NCBI RefSeq assembly: GCF_039655745.1
Contig: NZ_JBBYXI010000001.1
Location: 806,001 to 870,000, forward strand
Reading direction: 5' to 3'
Source: Hohaiivirga grylli
GTDB lineage: Bacteria; Pseudomonadota; Alphaproteobacteria; Rhizobiales; Beijerinckiaceae
Length of the DNA stretch: 64,000 nucleotides
Shown here: positions 26,611 through 35,414 of the stretch, piece by piece
How the letters are laid out: each line of letters opens with the position of its first letter
Position numbering within the stretch: position 1 is the stretch's first letter
Program-made: the position numbers and the translations under genes
Notes under the pieces: generated by a model
What the model saw: only the letters and a program-made list of their open reading frames with translations
Told to the model about the DNA's origin: nothing
Databases searched by the model: none

Positions 26611-27533
26611 GGCAGTCGCTCCGAAGCACTGATTGAGAACGGCTCTTTAGGAGGCACAAACAGATCAAAGGCAAACTGGATACCAACTGCAAGCAGAAGT
26701 AAGGCCAGTAACAGCCGAAACATTTCCGCCTTTAGATGTTTTGCAATGCGTGCTCCTATCTGAGCGCCAAAAACACCACCAATGATCAGCAAAAGAGCAA
26801 GAATGATATCAACCGCCTGATTGGTCAGGGCATGGAGTATGAGGGCAACAAGAGATGTGCAGACAATCTGGAACTGTGAAGTTCCAACAACAACGCTGGT
26901 TGGAACACGAAACAGATAGAGCAATGCAGGGACGAGAATGAAACCACCCCCGACGCCAAGCAGTGCACCAATGAAGCCAATAAAGAAGGCAAGGCCTACA
27001 ACTGGGATAACACTGCAATAAAGCTTAGAACGCGGAAACCGCATCCGGAGAGGCCAGCCCAGATAAGAGGCGTGATGTGAAGCTGTACTGAGTTGTCTCG
27101 GACGGCCTGAATATTTGAACCAAAGATCCTTGATGCTTTCTCTCAGCATCAGACTGCCGACAATCAGGAACAGCAGCACGTATGAAACGACGATAACCAG
27201 ATCAAGCTGTCCGGCTCTACGTGCCGCCGCAAACATGAAAATACCAAGGATTGAACCGATAAAACCACCTGCAACCAGTACGCTGCCCAATTTGAAGTCG
27301 ATGGATTGTCGGTGAAAAGCAGTTATGGAGCTGGTTGTTGAAGAAGCAACAATCTGTGCGGTCTGGCTTGCGACGGCAATAGCTGGCGGGATACCGATAA
27401 AGATCAGAAGCGGGGTCATCAAGAAACCGCCGCCAATTCCAAACATGCCAGAAATGAAGCCGACGATAGCGCTCATTCCAAGAACAAACAGCACATCGAC
27501 AGGCATTTCTGCTATGGGCAGGTAAATCTGCAC
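26607..27533 (-). CDS. Sulfite exporter TauE/SafE family protein
   Basis: 308-residue inner-membrane protein with about eight hydrophobic segments. It carries the duplicated TauE/SafE repeat motif: GFISGMFGIGGGFLMTPLLIFIGIPP in the first half and GALLGVGGGFILVPALLYLFRVPT in the second. The family moves sulfite, sulfoacetate or related anions. It is the first gene of the operon with TIGR02186 and YjbQ. The sulfate importer and metZ also occur in this window. Confidence 0.9.
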   Translation of the reverse strand: MQIYLPIAEMPVDVLFVLGMSAIVGFISGMFGIGGGFLMTPLLIFIGIPPAIAVASQTAQIVASSTTSSITAFHRQSIDFKLGSVLVAGGFIGSILGIFMFAAARRAGQLDLVIVVSYVLLFLIVGSLMLRESIKDLWFKYSGRPRQLSTASHHASYLGWPLRMRFPRSKLYCSVIPVVGLAFFIGFIGALLGVGGGFILVPALLYLFRVPTSVVVGTSQFQIVCTSLVALILHALTNQAVDIILALLLIIGGVFGAQIGARIAKHLKAEMFRLLLALLLLAVGIQFAFDLFVPPKEPFSISASERLP

Positions 27534-27636
27534 GCTACTTCCCTAGTTCAAGCCGTACTTGAGCTTAGTAGCTAAGCTTTTCTATTGAAAGTCTTAATTT
27601 CTTGTCCAGGCAGTAGTTTCCAGACAATAATATACT

Positions 27637-28734
27637 TTAGGTATTTTGATGAGAAACTTCTGATCGCAGGAAACGGCTGTGTCGAGGTGTTGTCTGGTGA
27701 TTGGCGTAGCGGGCGGCCGTAATAAAATCATTCAGAACAACATGATCAGCACTGTCTACATTCTGAGATGTTGACGAGGGAAGCTCAGGTTGTGGTAGCA
27801 CTGCCTTATCTGGGCGATTATCAGAACGTTGGTCAAGAGCTGTGATATGCTCTTTAAGTGCGGCGATATCAGCTTTTAAAGCTTCTTCAGCTTTCTGGGT
27901 ATCTGAAAAACGAACTGATATCTGATTGATGGTTTCAATGACAGATTGCAGCTTTCCACCAACTGTATCGCTAAGGTGTACAATTTCCGAAAGATGTTTG
28001 TTCAGATTATTTGGAGACTGTGCAGAGGCGAGTGCTTCTATCTTTGAAAGGAGAAGAGGTATGGCCTGTTCTGCCTGCTTATTAACGGCTCGGGCTGCTT
28101 TAATACGCTGAAGTTCCTGCCCAACAATTTCCAGCTGTGCTGTCATCCTGGCGAAATAATGCGCAGGTGCCTGAGATGGCTCAACCTTTGTTGAGGGATG
28201 AACTGAAACAGTGTTTGGTAAAGCGGTAACTGGTGAAAGGGGTATAAGAATAGAGTGCGTGCGGGTGCGCTGCTCTAGTCTGGTAATCCCACTTTCTAAA
28301 ACACTGATTGCATGAGTAAGTGAATTTAATCGTACAGCATTAGCTGCTATGGGCCGTTTTTGTGCACGCGTGTTTACGGGGGCTGCCCGTTTTTCAGTCA
28401 GGAAATCACACAGAGCCACCAGCAGCTTTTGGTGTTGCCCCATGACGTGCTGGATTGAGGAGAGTCTTGTCTCGGTCTTGTTCATCCAGCGGGTAATACT
28501 ATCAAGTGCAACAGCTGTGTTCCCCGATTGATGTGACAGGGTTTCTTTGAAAGAATCATCCTTACTGGCGATGGCATAAAGCAATCGGTCGATCTTGTTT
28601 GAAGGGATAGAGGATACACGGATATTGGTGGAGAATTCGTTTTTTCCAACCTTCGCGGCTGCTGCCACGGGCTTCATCAAATTGGAGCGCCTGATGGGCG
28701 TTTTGACTGTCCTGGCCCGCATTTGGGATTTCAT
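27637..28734 (-). CDS. Hypothetical coiled-coil protein
   Basis: 365 residues, no recognised domain, no clear signal or membrane segment. Several helical, heptad-like stretches (about 45-150 and 190-310) suggest an elongated coiled coil. Near the C-terminus DFITAARYANHQ resembles the short DFIAAARRA motif before the membrane helix of some alphaproteobacterial polarity/localisation proteins, but no membrane helix follows, so it may be shortened. The start is doubtful: no good ribosome site, and another frame (from 28843) has an open start with similar composition that could be its N-terminus after a frameshift. Confidence 0.6.
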   Translation of the reverse strand: MKSQMRARTVKTPIRRSNLMKPVAAAAKVGKNEFSTNIRVSSIPSNKIDRLLYAIASKDDSFKETLSHQSGNTAVALDSITRWMNKTETRLSSIQHVMGQHQKLLVALCDFLTEKRAAPVNTRAQKRPIAANAVRLNSLTHAISVLESGITRLEQRTRTHSILIPLSPVTALPNTVSVHPSTKVEPSQAPAHYFARMTAQLEIVGQELQRIKAARAVNKQAEQAIPLLLSKIEALASAQSPNNLNKHLSEIVHLSDTVGGKLQSVIETINQISVRFSDTQKAEEALKADIAALKEHITALDQRSDNRPDKAVLPQPELPSSTSQNVDSADHVVLNDFITAARYANHQTTPRHSRFLRSEVSHQNT

Positions 28735-29081
28735 CGCCGCTTACATACTCAATGAGAAACGAAATGTTGCTCATGACAACATTCGCTTCTGGTGGAATTC
28801 CATCTAAACGATGCCTCATCAGGGTAAATAAGGCGTTAAACATTATGAAAATTACCGTGATAAAATTATTTTCTTAGATTTGGTAAGATTTTTTTCTAAT
28901 AGGTTATAAATTAACTTTTATAATCATTGAGATAGTTTGTTTTTAATACATCGAAAAATTCTATTCATTAATATTTGCAATGTAATTTATAAAAAAATAT
29001 AATCACAAAAACATATTTGATTGTTGGCATGTCACTGCCAAATTCGTGGTGTGTTTAAAACCATGGGATGAGTTTAGGGTC
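28735..29081. other. AT-rich intergenic region
   Basis: About 350 nt of strongly AT-rich sequence between a coiled-coil gene (-) and a MerR gene (+). It contains many short A and T runs but no clear repeat or gene, apart from the possible N-terminal frame noted for the coiled-coil gene at its left end (to 28843). Probably the divergent promoter region. Confidence 0.4.
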
Positions 29082-29465
29082 ATGGATGAAAATAAAAATC
29101 TAGTTGGAAGTAAAAAGCTATATTCCATTAAAGATCTGGCAACAGAATTCTCTGTTTCTTTGCGAACGTTACGTTTCTATGAGAGCCGTGGATTAATCTC
29201 GCCTTATCGCGATGGTCTAAACAGACTTTATAGTGAAAATGATCGCCAGCGTTTATCTGCAATCTTACAGGGCAAACAGTTGGGTTTTACGTTGACAGAA
29301 ATCAGCGAAATGCTTGCTCGGTCCCCAAAGAATGTCGATAAATCTGCCGAGCTTAAAATACCTGTACGGCTGGTTGATAAACAGCTGCAGTTTCTGGAGA
29401 CGCAAAAGGCAGAAGTTGAAATGGCCATAGAAGAGCTGCAGAAATACAAAATGGAGTTCTGCTAA
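29082..29465 (+). CDS. MerR family transcriptional regulator
   Basis: 127 residues. The N-terminal winged helix-turn-helix has the MerR signature LYSIKDLATEFSVSLRTLRFYESRGLISPYRDGLNRLYS (about 12-50), with the RQRLSAILQGKQLGFTLTEISEML wing after it. A C-terminal dimerisation coiled coil (about 90-125, VDKQLQFLETQKAEVEMAIEEL) follows. The single terminal Cys is not a metal-site pattern. AGGG precedes the ATG at 29082. It stands alone; the inducer and targets are unknown. Confidence 0.88.
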   Translation: MDENKNLVGSKKLYSIKDLATEFSVSLRTLRFYESRGLISPYRDGLNRLYSENDRQRLSAILQGKQLGFTLTEISEMLARSPKNVDKSAELKIPVRLVDKQLQFLETQKAEVEMAIEELQKYKMEFC

Positions 29466-29477
29466 GTTATCTCTTTA

Positions 29478-29510
29478 TGACACACGTCCGTTATGATGGG
29501 ACGTGTGTCA
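29478..29510. terminator. Hairpin between MerR and kinase genes
   Basis: 12-bp stem (TGACACACGTCC with GGACGTGTGTCA), 9-nt loop, weak T stretches. It lies between two convergent genes. The kinase stop codon (29491-29493) is in the loop, so one arm codes for the kinase's last residues. Confidence 0.65.
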
Positions 29511-32500
29511 ATTTCCATTGACCGAGAAGTGCTCTGAGAACCGCAGGTTTTAGGGGTTTATTGAGCAAATGAACTTCTGCAGCTGCCGCCATTTCCCGCA
29601 CAGCTGGTGAGCGGTCAGCTGTAATGAGAACAGCCAGTATATCATCCTGATACGCTTCTCTGACGACTTTTATGGCCTGCAGTCCATCACCATCATCAAG
29701 GTGGTAATCCGCAATAACAGCGTCAATGATGGTTGGATCATTCTCCGCAATGCTAAGGGCTTCTTCAACACCGGCCGCGGTAATGATTTTACATCCCCAG
29801 CCCTGAAGCAGAACTTTCATTCCTTCCAAAATGACAGGCTCGTTATCAATAGCCAGAACTTTCATGCCGGCCAGAGGCGTTGCTGGAGCTTGCTTTGGTT
29901 CATCCTGCTGCTGCAATACCGGAACATTTGCAACAATCGGTATGTCAACGCGAAAGACAGAACCCTTTCCCGGCTCTGAAAACAAATCAATACGATGATC
30001 CAGAACGCGGGATATGCGCTCTACAATAGACAACCCAAGCCCTAGTCCGCGTGCGACCTTGGCTCCCTGATCAAGGCGTTTGAACTCGTGGAAGACAATT
30101 TTCTGCTGCGTTTCTGGAATGCCGAGGCCCGTATCCCAGACCTGAAGCGACATCCTACCCTTATTTCGTTTAACACCAACCAGAACGCTTCCTGATGGCG
30201 TATATTTGATGGCATTAGAAATAAGGTTCTGTAACAATCTGCGTAGCAGGCGGCGGTCTGAGCGGACGGTCAAAGAGCTCTTCACAAAGTGAAGTTTGAG
30301 ATTTTTAACTTTGGCAACAGGCTCAAACTCTCTTTGAAGCTGAACCAGTATCTCTTCAATTCGGAAATCAGAAAGCTGAGCCCGTAAGGCACCGGTATCA
30401 AGGCGGGAAATATCAAGCAGTGCTGTTAGAATTTCTTCAACGGCATCCAGTGAAGCATTGACGTTTTCAGCCAGTGATTCAATCTCACCACCTTTCGCCC
30501 TTTCGATAAGTGATGTTGAATAAAGGCGTGCTGCATTGAGGGGCTGCAAAATATCATGTCCGGCAGCGGCAAGAAAGCGTGTCTTCGAGATGTTTGCTTC
30601 ATCTGCCTCAGATTTGGCATGTGTCAGTTCCGCATTTAGGCGGGTCAGCTCTTCTGTTCTTTCTTTGACGCGTAGTTCCAGAGTTTCATTCGCTTTTTTA
30701 CGCTCTTCTTCCTGAGTAACCGTATCGGTAATGTCGGTATAGGTTGTGACGTAACCACCTTCCGGAAGCTGGTTGGTTCTGATTTCGATAACTTTGCCAA
30801 ACGGAAGCAGCTTAAGGCGAACAGGCTCCATATCATAGATGAAGCTGCGCATGCGCTGGGAGACAAGCTCTTCTACTGATCCGGGGCCATATGATCCGCG
30901 CTCTGCATTAAAGCGTATGATCTCATCAAGCCCGATCCCGATGTGCATCATGCTTGGGGGCAGTTCATAAAGTTCCACGAAGGCATGGTTCCAGGTCAAA
31001 ACCGTCATGTCTTTATCAAGAACGGTAATTCCCTGACGTGCATGGTCAACTGCGTGCTGTAGAAGATCCCGGCTATATTGAAGAGCAGCTGAGGCATCAT
31101 CAAGCAGTTTGAGTGCAGCATTGGTTGAGACGGTTCGTCGGCGCAGAACAAGTGATAGTGCCAGCCGGGAGGAGGCGGCTCCGATAACAGATGCAAGCAG
31201 ATGCTCTGCAAATCGTAAAAGGTGGAGGTCAGCTTCTTCACGGTCATCCAGAATCATGTTCTGGCTATGTGCAAAGCTTTTGAATGAACGATCTGTTCTC
31301 TCATTGCCAAGATAGCGGGCAACGGCTGCTCTGATCTCCCCAACCGTGATACTGGATCTGAAAAACCGGAAGCTCAGTGGCGAGGCTGTTTCCTGAATCC
31401 CAACAAAGGCGTTGGCCTGAATCTTCTCCATTGGTCTTGGAGCTCTCACCAGAGAGAAGACAATATAGAACAGCGTATTAACTGCGAGCCCCCAGAGGAG
31501 TGCGCTGTTTAAAAGTGAGAAACCAGGGCCTAGTAACGGAATGGGTTTAAGCAGGCTGATCCCGAAAGGCCCCTCATCCAATATGAATTTCCAATGACTG
31601 GAATCGCGGATGAGGTTGGGTAGAAACATCATATAGAAATTAGTGATAGTGCCGGCCACGATGCCTGCGACCGTTCCAAGAGCCGTGCCTCTCGCCCAGA
31701 AAAGCCCAAGGATGAATGCAGGGAAAAGCTGAGCAAATACCCCGAAAACAAAATAGGTTGATTGCGATAGGGGAATACTTACCGGGTTAAGCTGGTAGAT
31801 AAATGCCAGCCCAATCACAAGAATGATTGCAAAATAGCGGATCAGCTGCACAAGCGTGCTTAAGCTTCTTTGCTTTGAAGACGATGCCGCCTCCGTGATG
31901 AGGGTATCCCGTAGCAACATTGGCAATATGATGTGGTTGGATACCATGATTGCTAGTGCTGTTGCTTCAACGACAACCATGAGAGTTGCAGCTGAAAGAC
32001 CGCCAATGAATGCAATCATGGCAATGGGAATGTTGCCACTGAGCAGAGGCAGGGAAACGAGCGCCATGCTGCCTGAGTTGGACGGGTAGCCGAAGGTTAT
32101 CAGTGAAACGAGCGTAATAGGCAGAATGAAAAGAAGCAGAAGAATACAATAAAGGGGCGTCAGCCAGGCAGCTTTGCGAATATCCCTTTCGTCTCTATTT
32201 TCGACGATAAGCATATGGAAGTTGCGCGGTTGCAATAAGGCGCACAGTGCCGAGAATGCGAACAGAATAATATAGTTGGAAAAATTGGAAGTTCGCTTCG
32301 TGAGTGTTGGGTCAAACCCAAGCCTTTCAGCCGCCGTAACAATTGACGTAAAGCCATTGAAAAGACCGTATGTAACGTAAATTCCAACCGTCAGAAATGC
32401 AGCCAGCTTAATGAGTGAATCAAAAGCTGCAATCGTGAGGAGGCCGTCGTTCTTCTCCCCTTGCGTTGCCCTCTTAATGTTGATCAGTATTGTAACGATA

Positions 32501-33021
32501 ATGATCGCTAAAGTTACGATCGAAAGGGATACATGAGATGAGGGGAAGCTGGGTGGTAATAGGTTAGAGGTTCTTGGAATAACGAGGGCTTCATATGAAG
32601 CGGCGACCATACGCAGCTGATAACTGATGTAGGGAATGGAACCTATAAAGACGACGGCTGATGTTAAGGCCGCAATGGGAACGCTTTTCCCGTAACGGGC
32701 TGCGATAAAGTCGGCGATAGACGTGACGTTCTGTGCTTTTGCAATATGGATGACGCGTCTGATAAGCGGGCTGCCAAAACAAACCAGAAAAGCAGGGCCA
32801 AAGTAAATGGCGATAAAATCCAGCCCTTCCCAGCTCGCTAGGCTGACTGAGCCATAAAAAATCCCGCCTGTCGTATAAATTCCTAAAGACAACGCATAAA
32901 TGGTTGAGCGAGAGGAACCACGAAGAAGTTTGAAATTTTTGGAGTTAGCCCAGTACGCGATACCAAGAAGCACAATAAGGTAAACGGATGCAGCAAGAAG
33001 TACAAACCATTTTTCAATCAT
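29491..33021 (-). CDS. Transporter-linked hybrid sensor histidine kinase, CrbS-like
   Basis: 1176 residues. The N-terminal ~500 form a sodium/solute symporter (SSS/PutP-type) domain with about 13 membrane helices. A linker, a PAS-like sensor (about 650-760: LLQHAVDHARQGITVLDKDMTVLTWNHAF) and a coiled coil follow, then the HisKA domain with phospho-acceptor His822 (AAAGHDILQPLNAARLY), an HATPase domain (NLISNAIKYTP, WDTGLGIP, GLGLGLSI) and a C-terminal receiver with Asp1105 (VIADYHLDDGDG). This architecture is that of CrbS and related SSS kinases, which with CrbR control acetate assimilation. The probable partner is the LuxR-type regulator 4.4 kb away. The ligand is inferred, not seen. Confidence 0.88.
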   Translation of the reverse strand: MIEKWFVLLAASVYLIVLLGIAYWANSKNFKLLRGSSRSTIYALSLGIYTTGGIFYGSVSLASWEGLDFIAIYFGPAFLVCFGSPLIRRVIHIAKAQNVTSIADFIAARYGKSVPIAALTSAVVFIGSIPYISYQLRMVAASYEALVIPRTSNLLPPSFPSSHVSLSIVTLAIIIVTILINIKRATQGEKNDGLLTIAAFDSLIKLAAFLTVGIYVTYGLFNGFTSIVTAAERLGFDPTLTKRTSNFSNYIILFAFSALCALLQPRNFHMLIVENRDERDIRKAAWLTPLYCILLLLFILPITLVSLITFGYPSNSGSMALVSLPLLSGNIPIAMIAFIGGLSAATLMVVVEATALAIMVSNHIILPMLLRDTLITEAASSSKQRSLSTLVQLIRYFAIILVIGLAFIYQLNPVSIPLSQSTYFVFGVFAQLFPAFILGLFWARGTALGTVAGIVAGTITNFYMMFLPNLIRDSSHWKFILDEGPFGISLLKPIPLLGPGFSLLNSALLWGLAVNTLFYIVFSLVRAPRPMEKIQANAFVGIQETASPLSFRFFRSSITVGEIRAAVARYLGNERTDRSFKSFAHSQNMILDDREEADLHLLRFAEHLLASVIGAASSRLALSLVLRRRTVSTNAALKLLDDASAALQYSRDLLQHAVDHARQGITVLDKDMTVLTWNHAFVELYELPPSMMHIGIGLDEIIRFNAERGSYGPGSVEELVSQRMRSFIYDMEPVRLKLLPFGKVIEIRTNQLPEGGYVTTYTDITDTVTQEEERKKANETLELRVKERTEELTRLNAELTHAKSEADEANISKTRFLAAAGHDILQPLNAARLYSTSLIERAKGGEIESLAENVNASLDAVEEILTALLDISRLDTGALRAQLSDFRIEEILVQLQREFEPVAKVKNLKLHFVKSSLTVRSDRRLLRRLLQNLISNAIKYTPSGSVLVGVKRNKGRMSLQVWDTGLGIPETQQKIVFHEFKRLDQGAKVARGLGLGLSIVERISRVLDHRIDLFSEPGKGSVFRVDIPIVANVPVLQQQDEPKQAPATPLAGMKVLAIDNEPVILEGMKVLLQGWGCKIITAAGVEEALSIAENDPTIIDAVIADYHLDDGDGLQAIKVVREAYQDDILAVLITADRSPAVREMAAAAEVHLLNKPLKPAVLRALLGQWKLTHVPS

Positions 33022-33219
33022 AAAATGTTGCCTCGCTCTGTCATCTCGTGATGCTTGCTACACAGATTTATTCTTATAGCTTAGCCTGTATTTATATACA
33101 CCACCACTAGTCAATTTTTCTTCACGATATAGTTTAAGTGGGAAATCCTTGCTCTGCAGTCAGCGTATTTGGAAAATATGCTACTTTGCGGAAACAGCTT
33201 TTAGTATGGGAGTGATAGT

Positions 33220-33624
33220 ATGTTGGAAGAATTTAAGAAATTTGCCCTGCGTGGCAATATGCTGGATCTGGCAATCGGTGTGATTATTGGCGCAGCGTTC
33301 AGCAAGCTTGTGGATTCTATTGTGAATGACCTGTTGATGCCAATTATTGGTGCCCTGACAGGCGGTCTTGATTTTTCAAACTACTTTATTGCTCTGTCCT
33401 CAAATGTTACGGCGCCTTCGCTGGCTGCGGCCAAAGCTCAGGGAGCTGTCATTGCATGGGGTAACTTCCTGACAATATTCATTAACTTCATGATTATTGC
33501 CTGGATTTTGTTCATGGTGATCAAGGCCATCAACAAGGTTCAGGGTGCTCCAAAGCCTGCTGAGGTTCCCGCTGATGTAAAGCTGCTTGGCGAGATCAAG
33601 GATATTCTTGCCAAGAAAAGCTGA
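33220..33624 (+). CDS. mscL: Large-conductance mechanosensitive channel MscL
   Basis: Homopentameric inner-membrane channel that opens under membrane tension to release solutes on osmotic downshock. The 134 residues match the family: N-terminal amphipathic helix EEFKKFALRGNMLDLAIGVIIGAAFSKLVDSIVNDLLMP (S1 and TM1), a periplasmic loop, TM2 (NFLTIFINFMIIAWILFMVIKAINK) and the C-terminal helical bundle (VKLLGEIKDILAKK). It is monocistronic. Confidence 0.97.
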   Translation: MLEEFKKFALRGNMLDLAIGVIIGAAFSKLVDSIVNDLLMPIIGALTGGLDFSNYFIALSSNVTAPSLAAAKAQGAVIAWGNFLTIFINFMIIAWILFMVIKAINKVQGAPKPAEVPADVKLLGEIKDILAKKS

Positions 33625-33657
33625 TCCTGAGAAAGATTAATTACTTTAATTTATCTG

Positions 33658-33679
33658 GAGCCCGGCAGTATCCGGGCTT
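33658..33679. other. Hairpin between mscL and folK
   Basis: Stem AGCCCGG/CCGGGCT extended by a G-U pair, 6-nt loop. It abuts the folK stop codon (33679-33681) and lies 33 nt after mscL. T-runs are weak on both sides, so termination is likely but not certain. Confidence 0.5.
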
Positions 33680-34185
33680 CAGCATTTAAAGATACTGATA
33701 TCGCTGGTATCAAGTCTGGCAAGAGCTGTGCTGACCATCTCCCCTTTTATGCATAAATCAGGGGCAATTTCGCTGAGCGGAGCAAGTACGAAAGACCGGT
33801 TTAGAATATATGGATGGGGGAGGGTTAGCCTTTCACTCTCAAGCTCCATGCCTTCATAGACGAGTACATCAATATCAATCAGTCTGGGGCCCCACTTTTG
33901 CAGGCGTTTGCGCCCCATTGCATGTTCAATATCCAGACAGCTTGTTAAAAGCTGATGAGCTTCCAGAGTGGTTTCGATTCTCAGGCAGGCATTGATGAAC
34001 CAGTCCTGATCGGTATTTCCCCATGGGGCAGTTCTGTAGAGATGAGAGACCTGACTGACGGATATACCGTCCGTATCATTCAGTCTGTTACGCGCTTCAA
34101 AAATATTGGCGGCTTTATCACCCATATTGGAGCCCAGCCCAAGATAGGCTGTGCAGATGCCATCCATCTTGTCTTCTGGAATCAT
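33679..34185 (-). CDS. folK: 2-amino-4-hydroxy-6-hydroxymethyldihydropteridine pyrophosphokinase
   Basis: HPPK transfers pyrophosphate from ATP to the pterin in folate synthesis. Landmarks in the 168 residues: AYLGLGSNMGDKAANI at the start, the central KRLQKWGPRLIDIDVLVYEG signature, and LPHPYILNRSFVLAPLSEIAPD. Its start overlaps the folB stop (ATGA), giving a coupled folP-folB-folK operon that covers three consecutive steps of dihydropteroate synthesis. Confidence 0.95.
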   Translation of the reverse strand: MIPEDKMDGICTAYLGLGSNMGDKAANIFEARNRLNDTDGISVSQVSHLYRTAPWGNTDQDWFINACLRIETTLEAHQLLTSCLDIEHAMGRKRLQKWGPRLIDIDVLVYEGMELESERLTLPHPYILNRSFVLAPLSEIAPDLCIKGEMVSTALARLDTSDISIFKC

Positions 34186-34553
34186 GAGCCTGTACGTTTT
34201 CTGAAGATTGTTACACTGACAGTATCAAATGTTGCCTGAATTGGTGCAGAGGGTTTCTCAATCTCAACGCCAATGCTATGCGCCAGTGGAAAAGCGTCAA
34301 GAACCTGTGTTGCGATGGCTTCTGCCAAGGCTTCGACCAGCTGAAAGCGCTGTTGGGTTGCAATATGAATAGCCAGCTCTGTCAGTTTGGCATAGTTGAT
34401 TGTGTAGTCCAGATTGTCAGTCGTTCCGGCCTTGGAAAGGTCCGCTTCAACTGTCAGTGAGATAAAGAACTTCTGCCCTAATTTCGCTTCTTCTTCCATC
34501 ACGCCATGGAAGGCATAAACGGCGATACGCTGAACTTTGATCAGATCGGTCAC
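34182..34553 (-). CDS. folB: Dihydroneopterin aldolase
   Basis: Cleaves dihydroneopterin to hydroxymethyl-dihydropterin and glycolaldehyde. The 123 residues contain IAVYAFHGVMEEEAKLGQKFFISLTVEAD (catalytic HGVxxxE) and the conserved LVEALAEAIATQVL and VEIEKPSAP. It overlaps both neighbours by 4 nt (stop of folP with its start, its stop with folK), so the three are translated together. Confidence 0.93.
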   Translation of the reverse strand: MTDLIKVQRIAVYAFHGVMEEEAKLGQKFFISLTVEADLSKAGTTDNLDYTINYAKLTELAIHIATQQRFQLVEALAEAIATQVLDAFPLAHSIGVEIEKPSAPIQATFDTVSVTIFRKRTGS

Positions 34554-35389
34554 TCTTGGGCACTTTCATTTGCAAAACACTTGTAAGTATCAGTAACCCG
34601 CATGGCATCAACGTGTTCTGCAACATCATGAGCTCTGATAATAGAAGCCCCATTTATCGCAGCAAGTGTATGAACTGCAAGTGTCCCAGCCATTCGTTCC
34701 TGAGGAGGGCGATTGACTATTTTGGCGATCATCCGTTTTCGCGATGCTCCAACCAGCATGGGAAAGCCAAAGGCACGGAGCTCCGGCAGTCTCTGGATGA
34801 TTTCAAAATGCTGTTTATCTGTCTTTCCAAATCCGATACCTGGATCCAGAATAATATTATGCTCGGCAATGCCAGCCTTATAAGCAATGCTGAGGGAGCG
34901 ATCAAAGAAATATCGCATATCATCAAGAATATCCAGATCGGGGTCTTCTTCTGCCCGGTTATGCATAATGATGACAGGGGCACCAAATTCAGCTGCAACA
35001 TCTGCAATGACAGGGTCATGCTGCAAGCCACAAACATCATTGATAATATGTGCACCGGCTTTCAAGGCAGTGCGGGCAGTCTCTGATTTATAAGTATCAA
35101 TTGAAATAGGCTTGTCCGTTATTTGTGCGATACGGGAAATGATTGGCTCAATCCGCCTGATCTCTTCTTCTGCGCTGATAGGGCTAAAGCCTGGGCGCGT
35201 GGATTCTCCGCCAATATCAATAATATCGACTTCTTGCTCAATCATAAGGCGTGCGTGAGCTTCTGCTGCGAGAATACTGTCATGCAAGCCGCCATCCGAG
35301 AATGAATCCGGCGTGACGTTTAATATGCCCATGACGAGAACGCGTTTCTCAATATCTGGCAAGAGTGTTTTTAATCTGGATTGTGACAT
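34550..35389 (-). CDS. folP: Dihydropteroate synthase
   Basis: Joins p-aminobenzoate to the pterin; the sulfonamide target. Motifs in about 279 residues: VMGILNVTPDSFSDGG, DIGGESTRPG, PISIDTYKSETA, IINDVCGL, DPGIGFGKT, and LVGASRKRMI. The ATG at 35389 gives the usual length; further in-frame starts upstream (for instance 35428) would run into the substrate-binding gene. It may be read through from that gene, 25 nt upstream. Confidence 0.94.
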   Translation of the reverse strand: MSQSRLKTLLPDIEKRVLVMGILNVTPDSFSDGGLHDSILAAEAHARLMIEQEVDIIDIGGESTRPGFSPISAEEEIRRIEPIISRIAQITDKPISIDTYKSETARTALKAGAHIINDVCGLQHDPVIADVAAEFGAPVIIMHNRAEEDPDLDILDDMRYFFDRSLSIAYKAGIAEHNIILDPGIGFGKTDKQHFEIIQRLPELRAFGFPMLVGASRKRMIAKIVNRPPQERMAGTLAVHTLAAINGASIIRAHDVAEHVDAMRVTDTYKCFANESAQE

Positions 35390-35414
35390 GGTTCTCAGAT
35401 GTTGTCTTTTCCGT

